Shown piece by piece: positions 53,299 to 62,374 of a stretch of 64,000 nt of DNA (its first letter is position 1; each line of letters begins with the position of its first letter). Where the stretch lies: positions 434,001 to 498,000 of the forward strand of contig NZ_CP081943.1 of assembly GCF_020423045.1 (NCBI RefSeq), given 5' to 3'. The translations under genes and the position numbers were made by a program. Under the pieces are notes generated by a model that was not told where the DNA came from, did not search any database, and was given only the letters and a program-made list of their open reading frames with translations. This DNA comes from Pseudomonas sp. MM213. GTDB taxonomy: Bacteria > Pseudomonadota > Gammaproteobacteria > Pseudomonadales > Pseudomonadaceae.

Positions 53299-54204
53299 AT
53301 GAACGCTCATTCGTATCGAAAAACAGCCTGTGCCTGCCTGTTCGGACTGGCGCTTGGAACCCACGCGGCGCTGACTCAGGCGGCGGAACAGCAACCTGTG
53401 CGCATTGGCTGGGTCAACTGGTCCGACACCGAAATCACCGTCAAGCTCGCCACCACCGCGTTGCAGGAACATCTAAAACAACCGGTGAAACTGGTGATGG
53501 CCGACATCGGCATTCAGTTCCAGGCCCTGGCCAATGGCAATATCGACCTCATCCCGATGGTCTGGCTGCCGAGTACTCACAAGGCGTTCTACGACAAATA
53601 CAAGGATCGGCTCGAAGACCTCGGCGTGCTCTATGAAGGACGTATCGGCATGACGGTGCCGACCTCGGTGCCGATCAGCGAAGTGGCGAGCGTAGAGGAC
53701 CTGAACAAACCGCAGGTCAGGGAAAAGCTCGACGGCAAGATCCTCACGTCCGAGGTCGGCAACGGCCAGTACAAGCTCACGGTCAAGGCCATCGAGGAGT
53801 ACAAGCTCGACGGTTACAAGCTGGTGGCCTCATCGGAATCCGGCATGCTCAACGAGTTGGACCGTAACCTCAAACGCGGCAAATGGTCGTTGGTCAATGC
53901 CTGGAGTCCGCACTGGATGTTCTCCAAATATCCGCTGCGCTATCTGGATGATCCCAAGAAGATCTTTGGCGGCGCCGAGCAGATTCACGCCATGGCGCGC
54001 AAGGGTTTCAGCCAGGAGTATCCGGAAGTGGCGTACTTCTTCGCCCACTACTCGATCCCTCAGGCTGATCTCGAAGCGTTGATGATGCAGGCGCGCCAAA
54101 GCTCTTCCGACCAGGCCGTCGCCGCTTATTACGCCGCCAACAAGCCCCGTTTCGAAGCGATGTTCGAGAAGGGCGCGCAGAGTGTCAGCAGTCGCCAGCC
54201 TTGA
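53299..54204 (+). CDS. Glycine betaine/proline betaine-type ABC substrate-binding protein
   Basis: The 301-residue periplasmic protein has a signal peptide (CACLFGLALGTHAALTQA) and the OpuAC fold: VRIGWVNWSDTEITVKLATTALQ, DLIPMVWLPSTHKAFYDKY, and W-rich segments such as WSLVNAWSPHWMF that form aromatic cages for quaternary amines. AGGAAGACG precedes the ATG. No permease or ATPase gene is adjacent. It diverges from the demethylase-like gene and shares its operator region, so it probably captures the betaine degraded by that enzyme. Confidence 0.88.
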   Translation: MNAHSYRKTACACLFGLALGTHAALTQAAEQQPVRIGWVNWSDTEITVKLATTALQEHLKQPVKLVMADIGIQFQALANGNIDLIPMVWLPSTHKAFYDKYKDRLEDLGVLYEGRIGMTVPTSVPISEVASVEDLNKPQVREKLDGKILTSEVGNGQYKLTVKAIEEYKLDGYKLVASSESGMLNELDRNLKRGKWSLVNAWSPHWMFSKYPLRYLDDPKKIFGGAEQIHAMARKGFSQEYPEVAYFFAHYSIPQADLEALMMQARQSSSDQAVAAYYAANKPRFEAMFEKGAQSVSSRQP

Positions 54205-54228
54205 GTGCACTGGCAGACGGCAGGTGAC

Positions 54229-54795
54229 TCATCGACCGATGATGCACAAATCCCCGGTGGCGCGGATCAATGCCTGGCCATGCAGGCCATCCTTGATCAG
54301 CGCCGACCGCTCTTTGGCCAGCCACTGGGCGCAGTTCGGATCTTTGCGATAAGGCGCGAAATCGGCGTAGTGCTGCAGCAGGCGGTTTTGCAGCTCATCC
54401 AGCTGTGGCCGGATTTGATTGGCAAGGTCCGGCCGCGGTACATCAGGCGCGTTGCCTGCCGCTTGCCATTGCGCGAGCAGTCCGTATTGCACCAGTTTGC
54501 TGGCTTCTATCTGCGCCGCGAGCAACTCGGCGACCTCGTCCGGGTCGAGTTTGCGCGAACCCGCCTGCTTCCTGGCGTTGTCGATGACTTGTGCTTCCCG
54601 GGCGCTGTCCTGGATCGGTTTGTGGCTGTCCCATTTGGTCAGCGCCACCAGATCAGCAATGTTCAGGCGTTCGTTTATCGTCACCAGCAGCGGTTGCAAA
54701 CTGGCGGGCGCCGGGGAGGGCGTGCCGGCTTGTGCGCCGCAAGCGAGTAAACCGGACAGGGCGCAGGTCAGCAGCAGGCGTGGGGAGAAAAACAT
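54229..54795 (-). CDS. Exported chorismate mutase (AroQ gamma class)
   Basis: The 188-residue product has a signal peptide (LLLTCALSGLLACGAQAG) and an all-helical chorismate mutase domain (LLVTINERLNIADLVALTKWDSHKPIQDSAREAQVI). Two cysteines near the C terminus (DPNCAQW and GDLCIIG) could form a disulfide as in other secreted members. It isomerises chorismate to prephenate outside the cytoplasm; why is unknown. The ATG at 54795 is chosen because GAGG lies just upstream. Confidence 0.87.
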   Translation of the reverse strand: MFFSPRLLLTCALSGLLACGAQAGTPSPAPASLQPLLVTINERLNIADLVALTKWDSHKPIQDSAREAQVIDNARKQAGSRKLDPDEVAELLAAQIEASKLVQYGLLAQWQAAGNAPDVPRPDLANQIRPQLDELQNRLLQHYADFAPYRKDPNCAQWLAKERSALIKDGLHGQALIRATGDLCIIGR

Positions 54796-54892
54796 GGGCA
54801 ACCTCATTGGATACGGGACTCGCAATCAGGAGCTATGTATCACAGGTGTGCCAGTGGCATTAAGGGGGAGCTGATTTTATTTGTGCACGAAA

Positions 54893-54923
54893 AAGCCCGG
54901 CGGGTCAGGCCGGGCTTCTTTTT
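54893..54923. terminator. Bidirectional Rho-independent terminator
   Basis: Stem AAGCCCGG / CCGGGCTT (54893-54900 with 54910-54917) has A run on the left and TTCTTTTT on the right. It ends the repeat-protein gene on the minus strand. Confidence 0.85.
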
Positions 54924-54947
54924 GAGTACCGCGGTAGGGTTATTCAT

Positions 54948-55271
54948 TCATACGGCGCGGCTTTCGATCAGACGGTCGGAGCCACCTTCGGCGACGCGGT
55001 TTTCGATCAGACGGTCGGAACCACCTTCGGCAACGCGGTTTTCGATCAGACGGTCGGAGCCACCTTCGGCAACGCGGTTTTCGATCAGACGGTCGGAACC
55101 ACCTTCGGCAACGCGGTTTTCGATCAAACGATCCGAACCACCCTCAGCCACACGACTTTCAATCAGACGATCCGAGCCGCCTTCAGCGACAACCGGGTGA
55201 GCAGAAGAAGCGGCGAAAGCGTTAACTGCAAAAACCGAGAAAGCGATGCTGAGGAAGAGTTGGCGTTTCAT
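54948..55271 (-). CDS. Small exported protein of six 13-residue repeats
   Basis: The 107-residue protein has a signal peptide (LFLSIAFSVFAVNAFA) and then six tandem copies of VAEGGSDRLIENR (first and last copies end ESR), covering nearly the whole mature protein. The DNA unit is 39 bp. Copies nearest the C terminus are almost identical in DNA while the N-terminal copies use other synonymous codons, so the array grew recently. I recall related Pseudomonas proteins loosely annotated as phage infection proteins, but no function is established. It is acidic-basic balanced and rich in Gly, so it may be an extracellular or periplasmic repeat polymer. Confidence 0.85.
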   Translation of the reverse strand: MKRQLFLSIAFSVFAVNAFAASSAHPVVAEGGSDRLIESRVAEGGSDRLIENRVAEGGSDRLIENRVAEGGSDRLIENRVAEGGSDRLIENRVAEGGSDRLIESRAV

Positions 55272-55450
55272 GGTGGTGTGCTCCGGGGTGTAGTTGTTTG
55301 GTATGGAGCTGATGTTACGCCGCACAGTTTTTAAGAGAACTTCATTGAGTTGATGGTGACTATCGACGCCGGCAATGGTTTGCCAATGATGCGAAAGGGC
55401 GTCTGGGCGCATGCCTGCTCAAGGGCAGACCGGTCAGACACCACACCCAA

Positions 55451-55562
55451 CTGTAGGAGCCGGCTTGCTGCGGGCGGCGTTCCGACGATGGAGTGTCAGT
55501 CGACAATTCTTTAGCTGACACACCATCGTCGGAACGCCGCCCGCAGCAAGCCGGCTCCTACA
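55451..55562. repeat. Long REPIN with about 49-bp arms
   Basis: The left arm CTGTAGGAGCCGGCTTGCTG continues through GTTCCGACGATGG to about 55499, and the right arm is its near-perfect complement ending at 55562. This is much longer than a normal REP arm. The rest of 55272-55740 shows only the leader of the TPR gene. Confidence 0.9.
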
Positions 55563-55740
55563 GGATCTCGGGTGAGCGGAATATCCGGGGAAACCCATGG
55601 CGCCAGCCTGTCGTCGGCTGCACCGCCCGGCCGGAGCAGCCGGGGTATGCTGGATCTCCCGAACTATCGACGGTCTCCGGCAAGTCAGGCCGTGAGGCAT
55701 TTTCTGCGAGGTTCCAGGCTCTGATCGAGAGGGTAAACCG

Positions 55741-57399
55741 ATGCACGACTATTACGATTTGGGCACCTACAGCCGCCCCGTAACGACGCGTTCGCCACAG
55801 GCTCAGCTTTGGTTCGACCGCGGATTATTGTGGTGCTACGGCTACAACCACGATGAGTCCATCCGCTGTTTCCGCAAGGCGATCGAACACGACCGCGATT
55901 GCGCGATGGCCTACTGGGGAATCGCCTATGCCAGCGGCCCCAACTACAACAAGCGCTGGGACGCGTTTATCGAACAGGAGCTGAAAGACGCCGTCGCTCA
56001 GGCCCGACTGGCGACGCGTACTGCGCTGGCGCATTGCGACGGTGCCAAACCGGTGGAACAAGCGCTGATCCGGGCGCTTGAGCAACGCTATCAGGCCGAC
56101 GCTGCCGACAGTGTTGAACAACTATTCACCTGGAACGATGCCTACGCGGCGTCAATGCGCGATGTCTATAAAGCCTTTCCCGACGATCCCGATGTGGCGG
56201 CGCTGTTTGCCGAAGCCTTGATTGACCGCACACCCTGGCTGTTGTGGGATCTGAAAACCGGTGAACCCGCGCCGGGCGCCGACACCCTCGAAGCGCTGGC
56301 TGTGCTGGAGCAGGCACTGGGCGGTGCGCCACACCCCGGCGTGCTGCACATGTACGTCCACACCCTGGAAATGTCACCCCATCCCGAACGCGCGTTGCGC
56401 GCCGCCGATGTTCTGCGCGACCTGGTGCCGGACGCCGGGCACCTGCGTCACATGCCGTCGCACATAGACGTGCTCTGCGGCGATTACCGTGGGGCCATGA
56501 ACACCAATAGCCAAGCGATCCTGGCCGACCGCAAATTCCTGGAGCGGGAAGGGCCGCTCAACTTCTACACCCTGTATCGATGCCACAACTACCACTTCAA
56601 ACTCTACTCGGCGATGTTCCTCGGGCAATACCAACCGGCGCTGGACGCCGCCGAAGAGCTGATGTCGACCATCAAGGAAGAACTGCTGCGCGTCGAGCAA
56701 CCGCCCATGGCCGACTGGCTGGAAAGCTTCGTGTCAATGAAGGTGCATGTGCAGATCCGCTTCGGCAAATGGCAGGACATCCTCGCCACTCCATTACCCA
56801 ATGACCAGGAACTGTACTGCGTGACCACCGCGATGCTGCATTACGCCAGAGGCGTGGCGCACGCGGCCAACGGGCATATCGCCGCCGCGCAAGCCGAACA
56901 ACGGCTGTTCATCAATGCGCTGACCCGCGTGCCGCCAACGCGTTACCTCTTCAACAATCAATGCACCGACATTTTGGCGGTGGCCGGCGCCATGCTGCAT
57001 GGGGAAATCGAGTACCGCAAAGGCAACTACGACAGCGCGTTCGCTCACCTGCGCGAGGCGCAGTCACTGGACGACAACCTGCCGTACGACGAGCCTTGGG
57101 GCTGGATGCAACCGGTGCGACACGCGCTGGGTGCGCTGCTGCTGGAGCAGGGTCGGGTGGAAGAAGCCTTGCAGGCCTACCGGGCCGATCTGGGGCTGGA
57201 CGACACGCTGAGCCGTGCGTCCTGGCATCTGGACAATGTCTGGAGCCTCCACGGTTATGTGGAGTGCCTGAAACGCTTGGGGCGGGACGCCGAAGCCGCG
57301 GCGGCGCGAACCCGCCTCGATCTGGCCATGGCGCGGGCCGATGTGGAAATCACCGCCTCCTGTTTTTGCCGTGTCGGGGCGCGCTGCTGTCAGGGCTAA
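55741..57399 (+). CDS. Tetratricopeptide-repeat protein (TTC38-like)
   Basis: The 552-residue cytoplasmic protein has TPR-type helices throughout: LWFDRGLLWCYGYNHDESIRCFRKAIEHD at the start, HMPSHIDVLCGDYRGAMNTN in the middle and VEEALQAYRADLGLDDTLSRASWHLDNVWSLHGYVECLKRLG near the end. It ends in a Cys-rich tail, ASCFCRVGARCCQG. No enzyme motif is visible; a scaffold or metal-linked role is possible. It has a GAGAGGG ribosome site and is a single gene. Confidence 0.82.
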   Translation: MHDYYDLGTYSRPVTTRSPQAQLWFDRGLLWCYGYNHDESIRCFRKAIEHDRDCAMAYWGIAYASGPNYNKRWDAFIEQELKDAVAQARLATRTALAHCDGAKPVEQALIRALEQRYQADAADSVEQLFTWNDAYAASMRDVYKAFPDDPDVAALFAEALIDRTPWLLWDLKTGEPAPGADTLEALAVLEQALGGAPHPGVLHMYVHTLEMSPHPERALRAADVLRDLVPDAGHLRHMPSHIDVLCGDYRGAMNTNSQAILADRKFLEREGPLNFYTLYRCHNYHFKLYSAMFLGQYQPALDAAEELMSTIKEELLRVEQPPMADWLESFVSMKVHVQIRFGKWQDILATPLPNDQELYCVTTAMLHYARGVAHAANGHIAAAQAEQRLFINALTRVPPTRYLFNNQCTDILAVAGAMLHGEIEYRKGNYDSAFAHLREAQSLDDNLPYDEPWGWMQPVRHALGALLLEQGRVEEALQAYRADLGLDDTLSRASWHLDNVWSLHGYVECLKRLGRDAEAAAARTRLDLAMARADVEITASCFCRVGARCCQG

Positions 57400-57409
57400 G
57401 CCCCCTGAT

Positions 57410-57431
57410 AACGGGCGTCACGACGCCCGTT
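57410..57431. terminator. Hairpin between convergent TPR and hydrolase genes
   Basis: A perfect 10-bp stem AACGGGCGTC-AC-GACGCCCGTT has only a short T run. It adjoins the stop codon of the minus-strand hydrolase gene. Confidence 0.7.
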
Positions 57432-57432
57432 T

Positions 57433-58197
57433 TCAGGCATCGAGAAACGCGTCGATCATCGGCACCAGCCATTCGGTGCGCGTGGTCACCTGCATGTGAT
57501 CGGTGCCGGGGAGCACGGCAAGCTGCGCGTGTGCCAGGCACCGGAACATCTGCACGGCATGTTCGGGGCGGATGACGTCCGCATCGCCGACCACCACCAG
57601 CGTCGGCGCGGTGATGCGGCGGATATCGTCGTCGGGGATGTCCTTGAAATCGCGCATGCGCTGGGCTGCCTTGTCATGCATCAGCCGCAGATTACCGGGC
57701 TGCGGCGCGACCTTGAGGTACGCCTCCTGCAACTCTGGCGGCATGTTCTCCAGCGTGGCGTTGGCCATCGCTTCCCAGAGCCACGGATAGGCGCCGTCAC
57801 GATTGACCAGCGCCGACGCCGCCACGATTTTGCGCACGAGGTCCGGATGCCTGATCGCCACCTGCAAGGCGATGGTGCCGCCATTGCTGAAACCGAACAG
57901 GTCCGCTCGCCCGATGTGCAGATACGCGAGCAGTGCCGCCGTGTCGTCCGCGGATTGCTCGAAGCTGAACGGACGGTCGACGATGTCTGCTGTGTGCCCA
58001 TAACCCTGTTGTTCAATGGCAATGACCTGACGCTCAGCCGCCAGCACCGGCAGGATCTGACCGAATGAGGTTTCAAGGGTGTCGCCACCGCCATGCAGCA
58101 GGACGAGGGGCGGTCGCGTGGGGTGCGCTGCGCCGTGAATCTCGAAATAGATCCGTAGCCCGTTGACGGGGGCGTAGCCGGTTTTGCGCTGATTCAT
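57433..58197 (-). CDS. Alpha/beta-fold hydrolase
   Basis: The 254-residue hydrolase has LVLLHGGGDTLETSFGQ, nucleophile elbow LFGFSNGGTIALQVA, acid VVVGDADVIRPEH and His in LPGTDHMQV, so the triad is complete. No signal peptide is seen. GGAGAACCCGCC precedes the ATG at 58197; the longer frame upstream is rejected. The substrate is unknown. Confidence 0.86.
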   Translation of the reverse strand: MNQRKTGYAPVNGLRIYFEIHGAAHPTRPPLVLLHGGGDTLETSFGQILPVLAAERQVIAIEQQGYGHTADIVDRPFSFEQSADDTAALLAYLHIGRADLFGFSNGGTIALQVAIRHPDLVRKIVAASALVNRDGAYPWLWEAMANATLENMPPELQEAYLKVAPQPGNLRLMHDKAAQRMRDFKDIPDDDIRRITAPTLVVVGDADVIRPEHAVQMFRCLAHAQLAVLPGTDHMQVTTRTEWLVPMIDAFLDA

Positions 58198-58413
58198 GGC
58201 GGGTTCTCCGCGTATTTGAGGGTTTGCAGGCTGGCGAGTGGATATCTGCACGAAGGTGATTATGCTTCATGAAACCTTGCAGTGATGTGAGGCGGTCAGC
58301 CTGTTGCCAGGCTTTGTGCATTCCGTAGTCCGATAACTTCAGCCCCAGGGCCTGGGTGCGACGATGCTAGTGAGGTGCTCCGGCCTACAACAAGAGCAAG
58401 ACGGAGAAGACTC

Positions 58414-60090
58414 ATGGCCGCAATCGACAACACCACCACGGGCAACGTGCCCAACCACGGGATCACCAGGGAGGAGCGCAAGGTCATCTTCGCCTCGTCC
58501 CTGGGCACCGTGTTCGAATGGTACGACTTCTACCTTTACGGCTCTCTCGCCGCGATCATCGCCAAGCACTTCTTTGCCGGCGTCAACGAGACAACCGCCT
58601 TCATCTTCGCGCTGCTCGCGTTCGCCGCGGGGTTTGCCGTACGGCCTTTCGGCGCGATTGTGTTTGGGCGACTGGGCGACATGATCGGACGCAAGCACAC
58701 CTTCCTGATCACCATTGTCATTATGGGTATCTCCACCGCCATCGTCGGGTTTCTGCCCGGCTACGCGACCATCGGCGTCGCGGCGCCGATCATCCTGATC
58801 ACCTTGCGACTGCTGCAAGGCCTGGCGTTGGGCGGTGAGTACGGCGGGGCGGCGACCTACGTCGCGGAGCATGCGCCGAAGGGCAAGCGCGGCTATTTCA
58901 CTTCGTGGATTCAAACCACCGCGACCCTCGGTCTGTTCCTGTCGCTGTTGGTGATCCTCGCTTGCCGCACGATCCTAGGTACTGAAGCGTTCGAGGCCTG
59001 GGGCTGGCGGATTCCGTTCCTGCTGTCGATCCTGTTGCTGATCATCTCGGTGTACATCCGCCTGCAACTCAGCGAATCGCCGGTGTTCCTGAAAATGAAG
59101 GCCGAGGGCAAGTCGTCCAAAGCGCCGCTGACCGAATCCTTCGCTCGTTGGGAAAACCTCAAAATTGTGATCATGGCGCTGCTCGGCGGTACTGCCGGCC
59201 AAGCTGTTGTCTGGTACACCGGGCAGTTCTATGCGCTGTTCTTCCTCCTGCAAATGCTCAAGATCGACCCGCAGACCGCCAACCTGCTGATCGCCGGTTC
59301 GCTGCTGATCGGCACGCCGTTCTTCGTGATATTCGGCAGCCTGTCCGACCGCATCGGCCGCAAGGGCATCATCATGGCCGGTTGTATTCTCGCGGCGGTG
59401 ACTTACTTCCCGATCTTCCATGCGTTGACCCAGTACGGTAACCCCGACGTGTTTGCGGCTCAGGCGAAAAACCCGGTCACGGTGGTTGCTGATCCAGACC
59501 AGTGTTCGTTCCAGTTCGACCCGGTGGGCAAAGCCAAATTCACCAGTTCCTGTGACCTTGCCAAGACGGTACTGGCGAAGAAAGCCATCCCCTACATCAA
59601 CGAAAAAGCCGAGCCGGGCACCATTGCGCAGGTTCGCATTGGCGGCAAAGTGGTCGAGAGCTTCGAGGGCACCGGCATGCCGGCCGCCGACTTCAAGACC
59701 CGCAACGATGCCTTCGTCGCCACCCTTGGCACCTCGCTCAAGGACGCCGGTTACCCTGAGAAGGCGGATCCGGCGAAGACCAATTACCCGATGGTGTTGT
59801 TGTTGCTGACCATCCTGGTGATCTACGTGACCATGGTCTATGGCCCGATCGCGGCGTGGCTGGTGGAACTGTTCCCGGCGCGTATCCGCTACACCTCGAT
59901 GTCGTTGCCGTACCACATTGGCAATGGCTGGTTTGGCGGCTTCCTGCCGACGGTTGCGTTCGCCATGGTCGCGGCCACGGGGGATATCTACTACGGGCTT
60001 TGGTATCCGATCGTGATTGCGGTGATGACGGCTATTCTTGGGACGTTCTTTTTGCCGGAAACCAAGGATCGGGAGATTCATCACACCTAG
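58414..60090 (+). CDS. MFS transporter, metabolite:H+ symporter family, with large extra loop
   Basis: The 558-residue inner-membrane symporter has the MHS signatures GTVFEWYDFYLYGSLAAI in helix 1, GRLGDMIGRKHTF and GLALGGEYGGAATYVAEHAPKGKRG. Family members such as ProP, ShiA and KgtP are about 430-450 residues. This one has roughly 100 extra residues between the later helices, including VVADPDQCSFQF and SSCDLAKTV with two cysteines that could pair in the periplasm. The substrate is unknown. Confidence 0.87.
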   Translation: MAAIDNTTTGNVPNHGITREERKVIFASSLGTVFEWYDFYLYGSLAAIIAKHFFAGVNETTAFIFALLAFAAGFAVRPFGAIVFGRLGDMIGRKHTFLITIVIMGISTAIVGFLPGYATIGVAAPIILITLRLLQGLALGGEYGGAATYVAEHAPKGKRGYFTSWIQTTATLGLFLSLLVILACRTILGTEAFEAWGWRIPFLLSILLLIISVYIRLQLSESPVFLKMKAEGKSSKAPLTESFARWENLKIVIMALLGGTAGQAVVWYTGQFYALFFLLQMLKIDPQTANLLIAGSLLIGTPFFVIFGSLSDRIGRKGIIMAGCILAAVTYFPIFHALTQYGNPDVFAAQAKNPVTVVADPDQCSFQFDPVGKAKFTSSCDLAKTVLAKKAIPYINEKAEPGTIAQVRIGGKVVESFEGTGMPAADFKTRNDAFVATLGTSLKDAGYPEKADPAKTNYPMVLLLLTILVIYVTMVYGPIAAWLVELFPARIRYTSMSLPYHIGNGWFGGFLPTVAFAMVAATGDIYYGLWYPIVIAVMTAILGTFFLPETKDREIHHT

Positions 60091-60118
60091 GGTTGGGAGG
60101 GTTTTTGGGATTGGGTGG

Positions 60119-60925
60119 GGGGATATCCGTTGCTGCGGTGATGGCGGCTGGCGGTTTCGCCCTTACGGCGAGTCACTTGGAAAAGCCCCAAGTAACCAAG
60201 GGCTCTTGCCCCTTTCGTTCGGTGCCTCGCTAAGGCTCGGCATGCCCTCGCTCCGGTCCTGCTCCGTGGGCCCGCCGCCATCGGCCATCCATGGCCGGGG
60301 GCGGCTAACCCGGCATCCATGCCGGGTTGCCCACTGCGCAGAACCTGCGCTCGGCCTCTCGAGGGGGCGCTCAGATCAAAAGCTGAAGGCGAGCTAACGC
60401 TCGGCCTGATGAGTGGTGAAAAGCAAAAGCGTATGGGATTCCCTGTAGGAGCCGGCTTGCCGGCGAAAAACGTCTGGGCGACGCGTTCATTCAGACAGTA
60501 CGCGTTATCGTTGACGTCCATCGCCAGCAAGCCGGCTCCTACAGGGGATCGGTGTACATATCCGGAATGAGTGACCGCAGCAGTGAAGGCGAGCGCGTAC
60601 GGTTATAGAGACAGGTCGGCTGGCAGGCCGCCTCGCTTTGGCTTTTGCTTGGCTTTTGATTTTGATCTGCCCCGTCGGAAGGCCGAGTGGAGGTTCTGCG
60701 CAGTGGGCAACCCGGCATGGATGCCGGGTTAGCCGCCCCCGGCCAGGGATGGCCGATGGCGGCGGGCCCACGGAGCAGGACCGGAGCGAGGGCATGGCGA
60801 GCCTTAGCGAGCCACCGTACGTCAGGGGCGCGGGCGCTTGGTTACTTGGCGCTTCTCCAAGTGACCCGCCGTAAGGGCGGAACCAATAGCCGCCGTTACC
60901 GCAGGAATGGATATACACCCAGTCA
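60119..60925. repeat. Composite long repeat, copy 1 (core - tail I - REPIN - tail II - inverted core)
   Basis: A core of about 220 bases (60119-60350) has two strong hairpins, CGGCCAT-CC-ATGGCCG and AACCCGGCAT-CC-ATGCCGGGTT. It is followed by tail I (about 60355-60430), a REPIN (60441-60546), tail II and an inverted core. The whole element is repeated in opposite orientation at 63157-64000. It contains no credible gene, although several open frames cross it. Confidence 0.85.
60441..60546. repeat. REPIN inside composite repeat copy 1
   Basis: CCCTGTAGGAGCCGGCTTGC and its inverted partner end the stretch. The inner sequence (CGCGTTCATTCAGACAG, GTTATCGTTGACGTCC) is shared in reverse with the REPIN at 63661-63767. 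Confidence 0.9.
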
Positions 60926-60961
60926 AAGACCTCCGGTCTGTACCACTCCAAGAGAATGCCC

Positions 60962-61804
60962 ATGGATCGCCTGTCTACGTTGTTTTCGCAGTTCGGCGTA
61001 CGCGCACACCTGTTTTACAACGGCAGGCTGTGCGGTATGGCGGCGTACGATGGCGCCGACCAGCGTGGTCATATTCACCTGCTGCAGGCCGGTACCATCA
61101 CTTTGCGGGGCGGCGACCGTAAGGACGTGCTGCTGACGCAACCCAGTCTGATTTTTCTGCCACGCCCAAGCCGGCATCAACTGTTCGCCGGTGAGCCCGA
61201 TGGCGCTCAACTCTTGTGCGCGTCGATGGAGTTTGAGGGCGGGGTCGATAACCCGTTGTCTGCCTCGTTACCTGATTGCCTGGTGCTGCCCCTGGAAGAG
61301 TTGCCGCAGCTGGCCGATACGCTGCGATGGATGTTCGTTGAGGCGGCAGCCGGACATTGCGGCAGGGAAGCGGCGCTGGATCGCTTGTTCGAATTACTGA
61401 TCATCCTGCTGTTTCGACATCTGCTCGATCATCACCAACTGCGGACCGGCATGATGGCCGGGCTCGCGGATTCGCGACTGGCGCGCTCGCTGGTGCAAAT
61501 GCACAACGCACCTCACCGTGCCTGGTCGGTGGCGGAACTGGCGAGCGAGTCGAACATGTCGCGTGCGGCCTATGCCGTGCATTTTAGGGCCGTTATAGGG
61601 CAGACACCGGCGGACTATCTGCTGAGCTGGCGTATCAGCCTGGCGCAGAAGCGTTTGCGTGAAGGACGGCCGATTACGCTGATCGCCGCAGAAGTCGGTT
61701 ATGAAAGTCCTTCGGCACTTGCTCGCGCGTTTCGTCGCAAGACGGGCTACAGCCCTCGGGACTGGCTAAAAGATTTGGCGGGAGAGGGGGACGGACTTTC
61801 TTGA
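60962..61804 (+). CDS. AraC-family regulator with cupin domain (RclR-like)
   Basis: The 280-residue regulator has an N-terminal cupin-type sensor (HIHLLQAGTITLRGGDRKDVLLTQPSLIFLPRPSRHQLF) and a C-terminal AraC domain (WSVAELASESNMSRAAYAVHFRAVIGQTPADYL; ITLIAAEVGYESPSALARAFRRKTGYSP). Layout and the neighbouring DUF417 gene recall RclR, the E. coli reactive-chlorine sensor next to rclABC. Cysteines in NGRLCGMA and QLLCASMEF could be redox-active. The start is not certain; 60956 is also possible. Confidence 0.85.
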   Translation: MDRLSTLFSQFGVRAHLFYNGRLCGMAAYDGADQRGHIHLLQAGTITLRGGDRKDVLLTQPSLIFLPRPSRHQLFAGEPDGAQLLCASMEFEGGVDNPLSASLPDCLVLPLEELPQLADTLRWMFVEAAAGHCGREAALDRLFELLIILLFRHLLDHHQLRTGMMAGLADSRLARSLVQMHNAPHRAWSVAELASESNMSRAAYAVHFRAVIGQTPADYLLSWRISLAQKRLREGRPITLIAAEVGYESPSALARAFRRKTGYSPRDWLKDLAGEGDGLS

Positions 61805-61864
61805 TGGGGCATGGCCTGAAAACATCGGATTGCTTCAGGCCATCCCAAGAGAAGGATCATCGAT

Positions 61865-62374
61865 TCAGCGGTTTTCCAGCGCGGATAATGAATGGCCGGC
61901 CACGAAGATGGAGGCGGCAAGCAACCCGATGTCTTTCAGGAGAAACTGGCCCGGTGCAACCGAAATGGCCGGGAAACCGAGGCTGGGTTCGATTACTCCT
62001 GGTGTCGACAACATAAAGCTCAACGTCGTGAAAAACAGCCCGGCTGACAATGCGCCACCGATCAATGAAAGCTTGGGTGACAGCAGTCGGCCTGCAATAA
62101 GAGCGCCGATCGAGACTTCCAGAACGCCGAGTAAACTGGAGAAGGTATCGACGCTGAAAATGTTGTAGACCCAACCCAGGAAAGGGCTGTTGCTCACCAG
62201 CGGAACCAGGCCTTGCGCTTCGTAGTGAGTGAATTTCATGCCACCGAACCAGAAGTAGATCACGGCGAGGGCAAAGTACGCTCCGTAAGTTCCAATCGCT
62301 GTGGTTTTGCTCCCGAGCGATGATTGTCCAGAGGCGGCATTGGTTTTGTAGTTCTCGATGCTTAAGGTTTTCAT
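61865..62374 (-). CDS. DUF417 (YkgB/RclC-like) inner-membrane protein
   Basis: The 169-residue protein has four membrane segments (YFALAVIYFWFGGMKF, LLGVLEVSIGALIAGRLL, LIGGALSAGLFFTTLSFML, LLKDIGLLAASIFVAG) and the DUF417 motifs IYFWFGGMKFTHYEAQGL and SNSPFLGW. RclC of this family is induced by hypochlorous acid in E. coli. It converges with the AraC gene, its likely regulator. Confidence 0.88.
   Translation of the reverse strand: MKTLSIENYKTNAASGQSSLGSKTTAIGTYGAYFALAVIYFWFGGMKFTHYEAQGLVPLVSNSPFLGWVYNIFSVDTFSSLLGVLEVSIGALIAGRLLSPKLSLIGGALSAGLFFTTLSFMLSTPGVIEPSLGFPAISVAPGQFLLKDIGLLAASIFVAGHSLSALENR

Noticed and set aside
60505..60963. Open frames inside the composite repeats (also 62724-63422)
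   Set aside because: They cross REPINs and repeated cores and have repeat-derived sequence; spurious hypothetical proteins are common in such elements.
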